Assembly: GCF_024347055.1 (NCBI RefSeq)
Contig: NZ_AP024895.1
Coordinates: forward strand, 3,100,001-3,164,000
Direction: 5' to 3'
From: Vibrio porteresiae DSM 19223
GTDB taxonomy: Bacteria; Pseudomonadota; Gammaproteobacteria; Enterobacterales; Vibrionaceae
DNA length: 64,000 nt
Made by a program: the position numbers and the translations under genes. Shown one piece after another: positions 43,346 through 51,190 of the stretch. The notes below the pieces were generated by a model, which saw only the letters and a list, made by a program, of their open reading frames with translations, was not told where the DNA came from and did no database searches. Within the stretch, counting starts at the first letter, position 1, and every line of letters starts with the position of its first letter.

Positions 43346-44056
43346 TTATCCTCGCCATTCGTAAAGCGCTGGGATCTCAATCAAATCGCCTTTAAAACGA
43401 ATGATGGTGCTCTTGGGTTTTATCTCTATCAACACGATATCAGCGCCAACACTATCACCTTGTCGATACTCAACCCCGTTGATCTTCACCCAACGTCGTG
43501 TTGGATCGGTAGTATAAACGTGAGTTTGAAAATTCAACGCCGGCAGTATTCCCTGATATTGATCTTCATGGCGTCGAAGGTCCATCGCATCTTCATCTTC
43601 TTCTGGCGCTTGCTCGGAACGTTTCTCACTTTTGATCGCCGCCTCCACCTTCGACTTCATAGATAGCGATAGCTTACTTAAATCCAAATTCTTCAGCGCT
43701 TGTTCTGCGGCTTGGTCATCCTTACTCTCTCTAACTTCATCCGATGTAGGTTTGGGTACGCTGGTATTAGTAAATGCAGCACTATCATCGTCAATAACCA
43801 GTGGTGCTTTTTCCGGCTGAGGAAGTGGCGCAACATAGGTTGACTTGAGTGAAGTAAATTCAGGATAAGGTAATTGATGGTACTGAGCATCAACCTGTTT
43901 GATTGGTGCAGGCTCAGCCGACATTAGCCGAATCTGTTCTTTGCGCAGTGCTATAGCATCAAACGAAAGCCAGCCTCCTGTGACAGCCACAGGTATGATC
44001 AATAAAAGCAAACACCCTGCTTTGGTGTTCATCCACTGCAAATCAGGCATCGACAT
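43346..44056 (-). CDS. exeB: Type II secretion accessory protein ExeB/GspB
   Basis: A 236-residue inner-membrane protein with one N-terminal helix (about 12-30, GCLLLLIIPVAVTGGWLSF), a long Pro/acid-rich periplasmic linker and a C-terminal GspB domain (about 170-236: LNFQTHVYTTDPTRRWVKI, GVEYRQGDSVGADIVLIEI, IPALYEWRG). With ExeA it helps the secretin of the type II system assemble through the cell wall. It overlaps exeA by 14 bases. The main gsp/eps secretion genes are not in this window, though PilD here would process their pseudopilins. Confidence 0.9.
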   Translation of the reverse strand: MSMPDLQWMNTKAGCLLLLIIPVAVTGGWLSFDAIALRKEQIRLMSAEPAPIKQVDAQYHQLPYPEFTSLKSTYVAPLPQPEKAPLVIDDDSAAFTNTSVPKPTSDEVRESKDDQAAEQALKNLDLSKLSLSMKSKVEAAIKSEKRSEQAPEEDEDAMDLRRHEDQYQGILPALNFQTHVYTTDPTRRWVKINGVEYRQGDSVGADIVLIEIKPKSTIIRFKGDLIEIPALYEWRG

Positions 44057-45641
44057 GGGTTAGCTCCTTCAGTTGTGGAGCATTTTCTTGGCTCATCATT
44101 TCTATTCTTTGTAAGGTTCTTTCCCCTGCGACACCATCCACATTCATGTGTTGCCAACGTTGAAATAGCTCCACTCGATGTTGCAGTTCTTGATCAAATT
44201 GATTATTTGAGCGCAGTGGCATCTTTAACAGTACTGCCAGTTTATCTTCAAGCGTTGCGACGTCATTGCCCTGCATCCCTAGCTTTAAGGTACGAGGGAA
44301 AAGAGATTGCCAAGCGAGTGCATAATGGCCATGCCAATAGGGTTCGATCCACTGTTTTTCAATCTGAAATTGCTGACCATTAATAAGCAAATCCACCCAA
44401 TCACCTAACCAATGGGATAACACAACATAACGTGAAGAACCATTGATATCTAACTGCAAAATAACGGGCATCTGTAACTTAGCTATCTCATCCCAACTGC
44501 CTTCTCGTCTTTCACATTCAAGCTGTGCTGCCGTATCATCTTGGCACAAAGCATCAGCCACTGATGCTTGATAGCCCCACAAACCAAACAGCGCAGTCAC
44601 AGCCTGCTCTTGACTCGTTGCCTTATCTAGGGCTGCCATCACTGGAACAGGAAGCTGCTCTTTCTCAATTGGCTTAGCTTGAGGAGGTAAAGGCAACCAC
44701 GCATCAATTAGGCTTGGCTTGAACTGAGGCCAAGCGACAGCAAGCAAAGCTGACAGAGCGATACCGCAGCCTAAAGAGATCACTCCTGCAGGCATTGCTG
44801 AGGCTTTTTTGGCGGGAGCTTGATAGACAGTAGATTGGAAGCTCATGATTTGCGTGGTGGCTTGTTTGATGCACTCAACGGAGAGGGATTGTTGTCCCGC
44901 TTGATACGCAGCCTTTAAAGCCGCATCACACACCAGATTAATAAGACGGGGAATGCCGTGCGTTTGCGTCGCCAGCCATTTCACGCCATGTTCAGGGAAA
45001 AGATGCGGATCACCACCAGCGCGTTCTAAGCGAAATTGAATGTACTGCTGCACCTCTTGCTTATCTAGGGGCAAAATATGGTAACGCGCCGTGATACGTT
45101 GCGCTAACTGACGCAGCTGTGGCATTTGCAGCTTCTCTTGTAATTCAGGCTGTCCCACTAGGAGCACTTTGAGCAATTTGCGTTGTTCGGTTTCCAAATT
45201 CGTCAGTAACCGCAGTTGCTCTAACACATCAGGGGCGAGGTGCTGAGCTTCATCGATAACGAGCAAAACCTGATTGCCGCGTGACTCTTGCTCAAGCAAA
45301 TAATCGCCAAGAGACTTACTCAGTTGCTTTAAAGTCGCATGTTCGGGATAGCTGACCTTAAATTCATCACAAATCGCTTCAAGCAGCTCTCGTTCAGAAA
45401 AGGTAGGGTTGAGAATAAAACCGCAACGTGTTGTGTCAGGTAGATTGGCTAACATGGCTTTTGCTACCGTCGTTTTTCCTGTTCCCACTTCCCCCGTCAA
45501 CATAGCAAAACCGCCACCATCCCCAAGACCGGATTGCAGATAGGTCATCGCCTCTCGATGGCGATGACTAAGGAATAGATAACGGGAGTTTGGCACAATT
45601 GAAAACGGCAATTCGTTAAAGCCAAAAAATTCCTGATACAT
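44043..45641 (-). CDS. exeA: Type II secretion ATPase ExeA/GspA with peptidoglycan-binding domain
   Basis: A 532-residue AAA ATPase that multimerises on peptidoglycan to let the secretin assemble. The cytoplasmic ATPase comes first (about 1-265): YQEFFGFNELPFSIVPN, Walker A GEVGTGKTT, Walker B LLVIDEAQHL, and a sensor segment. A membrane helix (about 287-305) follows, then a periplasmic part ending in a PG_binding_1 domain (about 455-515: LKLGMQGNDVATLEDKLA, VDGVAGERTLQRI). Co-transcribed with exeB; divergent from cca. Confidence 0.92.
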   Translation of the reverse strand: MYQEFFGFNELPFSIVPNSRYLFLSHRHREAMTYLQSGLGDGGGFAMLTGEVGTGKTTVAKAMLANLPDTTRCGFILNPTFSERELLEAICDEFKVSYPEHATLKQLSKSLGDYLLEQESRGNQVLLVIDEAQHLAPDVLEQLRLLTNLETEQRKLLKVLLVGQPELQEKLQMPQLRQLAQRITARYHILPLDKQEVQQYIQFRLERAGGDPHLFPEHGVKWLATQTHGIPRLINLVCDAALKAAYQAGQQSLSVECIKQATTQIMSFQSTVYQAPAKKASAMPAGVISLGCGIALSALLAVAWPQFKPSLIDAWLPLPPQAKPIEKEQLPVPVMAALDKATSQEQAVTALFGLWGYQASVADALCQDDTAAQLECERREGSWDEIAKLQMPVILQLDINGSSRYVVLSHWLGDWVDLLINGQQFQIEKQWIEPYWHGHYALAWQSLFPRTLKLGMQGNDVATLEDKLAVLLKMPLRSNNQFDQELQHRVELFQRWQHMNVDGVAGERTLQRIEMMSQENAPQLKELTHVDA

Positions 45642-45729
45642 GTGCTCTTCTCTACCAATACAACTAGTCGCAAAGTATCATTGCCGACTATGTTTATCCA
45701 AATGTAATAACGATTTTTGAGGTTTTGTG

Positions 45730-46971
45730 GTGAAAATCTACTTAGTTGGCGGCGCGGTCCGCGATCAATTACTGCAACTTCCAGTTCACGATCGTGACTG
45801 GGTGGTGGTTGGCAGTACCCCGCAAGCTATGTTGCAATCAGGCTATCAATCGGTAGGAAAAGATTTTCCTGTTTTTCTTCACCCACAAACCAAAGAAGAA
45901 TACGCCCTCGCCCGTACCGAACGCAAAACCGGTGTCGGTTACACTGGCTTTGATTGTTATTTCGCTCAAGATGTGACTCTTGAAGAAGATTTAATGCGCC
46001 GCGATCTCACCATCAATGCGATTGCCCAAGACCAAGACGGCAATCTCTATGACCCTTACCATGGTGCTCAAGACATTCTAGACCGCAAGCTAAGGCATGT
46101 TTCACAAGCCTTCGTTGAAGACCCGCTGCGCGTGCTAAGGGTGGCGCGTTTTGCAGCCAAACTCCACCACTTGGGTTTTACAGTAGCAACCGAAACGCTG
46201 GAATTAATGCGCAAAATCGCCCAGTCTGGCGAGCTTAACCACCTCACTCCAGAACGAGTGTGGCAAGAATGGCATAAATCTCTGACAACACCTTACCCAG
46301 AGAAGTTTCTTGAAGTACTGCATGAATGTGGTGCTCTGGCTATTGTGCTCCCAGAAATCGACGCACTATTTGGTGTTCCACAACCCGCACAATGGCATCC
46401 TGAGATCGATACCGGCATTCATACATTAATGGTCAGTGAACAAGCCGCTAAGCTTAGCCAAGAGGCTCAGGTACGATTTGCTGCGCAAGTGCATGACCTA
46501 GGTAAAGGCGTCACACCACCAGCAGAGTGGCCAAGCCACAAGATGCATTGTCATACTGGTCTTGCCGTTATTCGTCAACTTTGTGAACGTATCCGTGTCC
46601 CAAACGAGTTTCGCGATTTGGCGCTCAGCGTCTGTCAACAGCACACCAATATTCACAATGCGTTGCAGCTCAAACCCAGCACGCTGGTAAAAATCTTCAA
46701 TGAGATGAATGTTTGGCGACGTCCAGAGCGCCTTGAACAAATTCTTATCTGCTGTGAAGCGGATCATCGCGGCAGACTTGGCTTAGAGCAGATTGCTTAC
46801 CCACAAGCACACTACGTCAAACAGGCCTACCAAGTTGCGCTCCAGATTCAACCACAGCCTATTATTGCCGATGGATTTACCGGTAAAGGAATTAGTGAAG
46901 AGCAACATAAGCGCCGTATCGAAGTGGTTAAACAGTTTAAGCAGCAATATCAAAGTAACGTTATTAACTGA
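45730..46971 (+). CDS. cca: CCA tRNA nucleotidyltransferase with HD phosphohydrolase domain
   Basis: Adds or repairs the 3' CCA of tRNAs. About 413 residues. I prefer the GTG at 45730 (MKIYLVGGAVRD, seven bases after GAGG); a second GTG just before it (45727) is too close. N-terminal nucleotidyltransferase: GGAVRDQLL and VHDRDWVVVG with the metal aspartates, then RRDLTINAIA and DPLRVLRVARFAA. The C-terminal HD domain is intact (HDLGKG), as in E. coli, giving phosphatase and phosphodiesterase activities. Confidence 0.95.
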   Translation: MKIYLVGGAVRDQLLQLPVHDRDWVVVGSTPQAMLQSGYQSVGKDFPVFLHPQTKEEYALARTERKTGVGYTGFDCYFAQDVTLEEDLMRRDLTINAIAQDQDGNLYDPYHGAQDILDRKLRHVSQAFVEDPLRVLRVARFAAKLHHLGFTVATETLELMRKIAQSGELNHLTPERVWQEWHKSLTTPYPEKFLEVLHECGALAIVLPEIDALFGVPQPAQWHPEIDTGIHTLMVSEQAAKLSQEAQVRFAAQVHDLGKGVTPPAEWPSHKMHCHTGLAVIRQLCERIRVPNEFRDLALSVCQQHTNIHNALQLKPSTLVKIFNEMNVWRRPERLEQILICCEADHRGRLGLEQIAYPQAHYVKQAYQVALQIQPQPIIADGFTGKGISEEQHKRRIEVVKQFKQQYQSNVIN

Positions 46972-47022
46972 CTCTAATACGAGCAAATTCAATCTGTCGC
47001 GTTGATAAAAATTGGACAATAA

Positions 47023-47049
47023 AAAACGCCTCCCAATGGGAGGCGTTTT
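47023..47049. terminator. Bidirectional terminator between cca and eno
   Basis: AAAACGCCTCCC / GGGAGGCGTTTT with loop AAT, A-run before and T-run after. It ends both convergent transcripts. Confidence 0.9.
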
Positions 47050-47080
47050 ATTAGCTATTCGCTAAGAACAAACTTAAAAA

Positions 47081-48382
47081 TTAAGCTTGGCCTTTGATCT
47101 CTTTACGACCGTTGAATGGTGCACGTTCGCCTAGAGCTTCTTCGATACGGATCAATTGGTTGTATTTAGCAACACGGTCAGAACGGCTCATAGAACCAGT
47201 TTTGATTTGACCTGCAGCAGTACCAACAGCTAGGTCAGCGATAGTTGCATCTTCAGTTTCACCTGAACGGTGAGAGATAACTGCAGTGTAACCAGCGTCT
47301 TTAGCCATCTTGATAGCTGCTAGAGTTTCAGTTAGAGAACCGATTTGGTTGAACTTGATCAGGATAGAGTTAACGATACCTTTCTCAATACCTTCTTTCA
47401 AAATCTTAGTGTTAGTTACGAATAGATCGTCACCAACAAGTTGGATTTTGTTGCCAAGAAGTTCAGTTTGGTGTTTGAAACCTTCCCAGTCAGATTCGTC
47501 TAGACCATCTTCGATAGAAACGATTGGGTATTCTTCAGTTAGACCAGCTAGGTAGTGGTTAAATTCTTCAGAAGTGAAGATTTTGCCTTCGCCTTTAAGG
47601 TTGTAGTTACCAGCTTCTTTGTCGTAGAACTCAGATGCAGCACAGTCCATAGCAAGAGTGATGTCTTTGCCTAGAACGTAACCAGCAGCAGCTACAGCGT
47701 CTTTGATTGCAGCTAGAGCAGCAGCGTTTGATTCTAGGTTAGGAGCGAAACCACCTTCGTCACCAACAGCAGTGTTCATGCCTTTAGCTTTAAGAACTTT
47801 AGCTAGGTTGTGGAACACTTCAGAACCCATGCGGATTGCTTCTTTGATTGATTTAGCGCCAACAGGTTGAATCATGAATTCTTGGATATCAACGTTGTTG
47901 TCTGCGTGCTCACCACCGTTAAGGATGTTCATCATTGGTAGAGGCATAGAGAAAACGCCAGGAGTGCCGTTTAGTTCAGCGATGTGTTCGTAAAGAGGCA
48001 TACCTTTAGCTGCAGCAGCTGCTTTAGCGTTAGCTAGAGAAACAGCTAGAATAGCGTTAGCACCGAATTTAGATTTGTTTTCAGTACCGTCAAGGTCGAT
48101 CATGATTTGGTCGATTGCAGCTTGGTCTTTTGCATCTTTACCAACTAGAGCTTCAGCGATTGGGCCGTTAACAGCTGAAAGAGCTTTAAGAACGCCTTTA
48201 CCTAGGAAACGAGATTTGTCGCCATCACGTAGCTCAAGAGCTTCGCGAGAACCAGTAGAAGCACCAGATGGTGCAGCAGCCATACCTACGAAACCGCCTT
48301 CTAGGTGTACTTCAGCTTCAACAGTTGGGTTACCGCGTGAGTCGATGATTTCACGACCTAGAACTTTAACGATCTTAGACAT
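47081..48382 (-). CDS. eno: Enolase
   Basis: Interconverts 2-phosphoglycerate and phosphoenolpyruvate; in proteobacteria also part of the RNA degradosome. The 433 residues contain ASTGSREALELRDGD, the Mg ligands (AMDCAAS, SIEDGLDESDW, GDDLFVTN) and the signature ILIKFNQIGSLTET with the catalytic Lys, then SHRSGETED. Codon use is strongly biased, as in highly expressed genes. Lies 74 bases after pyrG, the usual pyrG-eno pair. Confidence 0.98.
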   Translation of the reverse strand: MSKIVKVLGREIIDSRGNPTVEAEVHLEGGFVGMAAAPSGASTGSREALELRDGDKSRFLGKGVLKALSAVNGPIAEALVGKDAKDQAAIDQIMIDLDGTENKSKFGANAILAVSLANAKAAAAAKGMPLYEHIAELNGTPGVFSMPLPMMNILNGGEHADNNVDIQEFMIQPVGAKSIKEAIRMGSEVFHNLAKVLKAKGMNTAVGDEGGFAPNLESNAAALAAIKDAVAAAGYVLGKDITLAMDCAASEFYDKEAGNYNLKGEGKIFTSEEFNHYLAGLTEEYPIVSIEDGLDESDWEGFKHQTELLGNKIQLVGDDLFVTNTKILKEGIEKGIVNSILIKFNQIGSLTETLAAIKMAKDAGYTAVISHRSGETEDATIADLAVGTAAGQIKTGSMSRSDRVAKYNQLIRIEEALGERAPFNGRKEIKGQA

Positions 48383-48456
48383 TAATGTTTCCTCTCATTG
48401 AATTTAAATGTCAAAACTAAAGAGGTACCCGACACGCCGGATACCTCCGTATCCTT

Positions 48457-50094
48457 TTATTTCAATTCACCACGCTGAAATTGACCCGCTGCTTTCACAA
48501 AACCAGAGAACAGAGGGTGTCCATCGCGAGGAGTTGAAGTGAATTCTGGGTGGAACTGCGCTGCAACAAACCATGGGTGTGCAGGGTTCTCGATCACTTC
48601 AACCAGTTTCTTATCTGCAGATAGACCAGAAACTTTCAAGCCCGCTTTTTCAAGCTGTGGACGTAATACGTTGTTCACTTCGTAACGGTGACGGTGACGT
48701 TCATGAATTGTTGGGTTGCCATACAAATCACGAACTTTAGAGCCATCTTGAAGGTGACATAGCTGAGAACCTAGGCGCATAGTACCACCAAGATCCGATT
48801 TTTCGCTACGCTCTTCTAAATTGCCTTCTTCGTCTACCCATTCGGTAATCAATCCTACCACAGGGTATTGAGTTGCTTTGTTAAATTCTGTTGAATGAGC
48901 ACCAGGCATGCCAGCTACGTTACGTGCGTATTCAATCAACGCTACCTGCATACCTAGACAAATGCCAAGGTATGGGATGTTGTTTTCACGTGCATATTGT
49001 GCAGCAAGGATTTTACCTTCGATACCACGGTCACCGAAACCACCAGGAACTAAGATTGCATCAAGACCTTCAAGAAGTTCAACACCTTTTGTTTCTACAT
49101 CTTGAGAATCAATATATTTAATGTGCACACTTAGACGGTTTTTCAGGCCAGCGTGTTTCAAAGCTTCGTTTACTGATTTGTAAGCGTCTGGTAGTTCAAC
49201 GTACTTACCAACCATACCGATAGTCACTTCACCGGTTGGGTTCGCTTCTTCATAAATCACTTGTTCCCATTCAGACAGGTCAGCTTCTGGAGCATTGATG
49301 CCAAAACGAGTACAAACAAGATCATCAAGACCTTGAGATTTGATCAGTTGAGGAATTTTGTAGATTGAATCTACGTCTTTCATCGAGATAACCGCTTTCT
49401 CTGCTACGTTACAGAACAACGCAATTTTCTTACGTTCGTTAGCAGGAATCATACGATCGCTACGGCAGATCAGTACGTCAGGTTGAATACCAACAGACAG
49501 TAGCTCTTTAACAGAGTGTTGAGTTGGTTTGGTTTTTACTTCACCAGCAGCGGCTAGGTAAGGAACCAAAGTCAAGTGCATGAACATAGTGTGTTCACGA
49601 CCCACTTCAATCGCTAGCTGACGAATAGCTTCGATGAATGGTTGAGATTCGATATCACCAACAGTACCGCCGATTTCTACAAGTACTACGTCGTAGCCTT
49701 CAGCACCCGCAACTACGCGGTCTTTGATTGAGTTAGTGATGTGTGGAACAACTTGGATAGTTGCACCTAGGTAGTCGCCACGACGCTCTTTACGTAGAAC
49801 GTCAGCGTAAACACGACCCGCAGTGAAGTTGTTACGCTTAGTCATCTTAGTACGGATGAAACGTTCATAGTGACCAAGGTCTAGGTCTGTCTCTGCGCCA
49901 TCATCCGTAACGAACACTTCACCATGTTGAGTCGGGCTCATTGTGCCTGGGTCAACGTTGATGTATGGGTCAAGCTTCATGATAGTCACTTTAAGACCAC
50001 GAGCTTCTAGAATCGCTGCTAATGATGCTGCTGCAATACCTTTACCTAGAGAGGATACAACCCCGCCAGTAACAAAAATATAATTTGTCGTCAT
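48457..50094 (-). CDS. pyrG: CTP synthase
   Basis: Makes CTP from UTP using glutamine nitrogen and ATP. The ATG at 50094 (MTTNYIFVTGGVVSSLGKG) gives 545 residues, the family length; an open frame extends 33 codons further upstream without family similarity. Synthetase domain: P-loop region GGVVSSLGKGI, YINVDPGTMSP, EIGGTVGDIES. C-terminal glutaminase domain: LGICLGMQVA with the nucleophile Cys and the His/Glu in AAQFHPEFTSTP. Precedes eno. Confidence 0.97.
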   Translation of the reverse strand: MTTNYIFVTGGVVSSLGKGIAAASLAAILEARGLKVTIMKLDPYINVDPGTMSPTQHGEVFVTDDGAETDLDLGHYERFIRTKMTKRNNFTAGRVYADVLRKERRGDYLGATIQVVPHITNSIKDRVVAGAEGYDVVLVEIGGTVGDIESQPFIEAIRQLAIEVGREHTMFMHLTLVPYLAAAGEVKTKPTQHSVKELLSVGIQPDVLICRSDRMIPANERKKIALFCNVAEKAVISMKDVDSIYKIPQLIKSQGLDDLVCTRFGINAPEADLSEWEQVIYEEANPTGEVTIGMVGKYVELPDAYKSVNEALKHAGLKNRLSVHIKYIDSQDVETKGVELLEGLDAILVPGGFGDRGIEGKILAAQYARENNIPYLGICLGMQVALIEYARNVAGMPGAHSTEFNKATQYPVVGLITEWVDEEGNLEERSEKSDLGGTMRLGSQLCHLQDGSKVRDLYGNPTIHERHRHRYEVNNVLRPQLEKAGLKVSGLSADKKLVEVIENPAHPWFVAAQFHPEFTSTPRDGHPLFSGFVKAAGQFQRGELK

Positions 50095-50306
50095 GTTTAA
50101 CCTGAAATTGGTTGAATGAGGGAAATGGATTTCTTCTGGACGGGAAATAAATATACCAGAACCCATTGATCGCCACAACGTGAAATCTATCACACTCAGT
50201 TTTTTATTTTTTGCTTCAAATCAAACTGTATTAACGCAATAAAAATCACATCACACAGATTGAAGCAAATTTGTTCCAAAACAAATAATTACTCGCACGC
50301 GAACAA

Positions 50307-51104
50307 TTACTTTGTTTCGCTCGCTTTGACTTGCTCCCAGAATCCATCCAATTCATTGAGAGAACACGCTTGCAACGTTTTGTTATGCGCTCTGACATGC
50401 TGTTCTACACCATGAAAACGACGGACGAATTTCTGATTCGCTTTGCCGAGGGCGATTTCAGGATCCTTGCCTAAATGTCGCACCAAATTGACTGTAGCAA
50501 ATAAAAGATCACCAAGTTCCTCTTCTACCCTTTGCTCGTTGACATCCACTTGCACCGCTTCATCAACTACCTCGTCAATTTCTTCTCTTACCTTGTCCAC
50601 TACTGGCCCTAACGTATCCCAATCAAATCCATACTGACTGCATTTTTTCTGGATTTTATTGGCCCGCGATAACGCCGGCAATGAAGCCGGAATACTGTCT
50701 AAAATGCTCTCTTCCACAACACCTAAGTGCTGTTTCTCTGCCTTTTTCTGTGCAGCCCAATTCGCGTTCAACTCTTCTGCCGTGGTGAAATTGGCATCAC
50801 CAAACACATGCGGATGGCGGCGGACTAGCTTTTCATTGACACCTGAGACCACCTCATCAAAATCAAAAAGCCCCTGTTCTTGGGCTAATTGACTGTAAAA
50901 GATCACTTGGAACAGTAAGTCCCCCAACTCCTCTTTGAGGTTGGTCCAATCTTGCTTATGGATGGCATCAACAACTTCGTAAGTCTCTTCAATCGTATGA
51001 GGAATGATAGACGAGAATGTCTGCTTCTTGTCCCAAGGACAGCCATTTTCTGGATCTCGCAGTTGTTGCATGATCTGTTTAAGTTGCTCGATAGGTTGAG
51101 TCAT
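50307..51104 (-). CDS. mazG: Nucleoside triphosphate pyrophosphohydrolase MazG
   Basis: Hydrolyses NTPs and dNTPs, probably cleaning damaged nucleotides; in E. coli linked to ppGpp levels and the mazEF response. The ATG at 51104 follows GGAG by eight bases and gives 265 residues with two MazG domains: RDPENGCPWDKKQTFSSI, EETYEVVDAI and LKEELGDLLFQVIFYSQLA in the first, and VEEELGDLLFATVNLVRHLG in the second. It follows relA, from which a hairpin terminator separates it. No mazEF toxin pair is present, unlike E. coli. Confidence 0.94.
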   Translation of the reverse strand: MTQPIEQLKQIMQQLRDPENGCPWDKKQTFSSIIPHTIEETYEVVDAIHKQDWTNLKEELGDLLFQVIFYSQLAQEQGLFDFDEVVSGVNEKLVRRHPHVFGDANFTTAEELNANWAAQKKAEKQHLGVVEESILDSIPASLPALSRANKIQKKCSQYGFDWDTLGPVVDKVREEIDEVVDEAVQVDVNEQRVEEELGDLLFATVNLVRHLGKDPEIALGKANQKFVRRFHGVEQHVRAHNKTLQACSLNELDGFWEQVKASETK

Positions 51105-51121
51105 TACTGTCTCCAAAAAAT

Positions 51122-51156
51122 AAACGAGGTTGTCACTGTGAGTTTCAACCTCGTTT
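51122..51156 (-). terminator. Terminator between relA and mazG
   Basis: AAACGAGGTTG / CAACCTCGTTT with a 13-base loop; on the minus strand it reads into TATTTTTTGG. It ends relA transcripts just before mazG, whose GGAG ribosome site follows the T-run directly, so some read-through may be used. Confidence 0.8.
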
Positions 51157-51190
51157 CAATGCTATTGAGATGCGCCACACTGGCGACGCC

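Noticed and set aside
50095..50193. 33-codon N-terminal extension of pyrG
   Set aside because: CTP synthases begin at MTTNYIFVTGG; the extension is AT-rich leader sequence.
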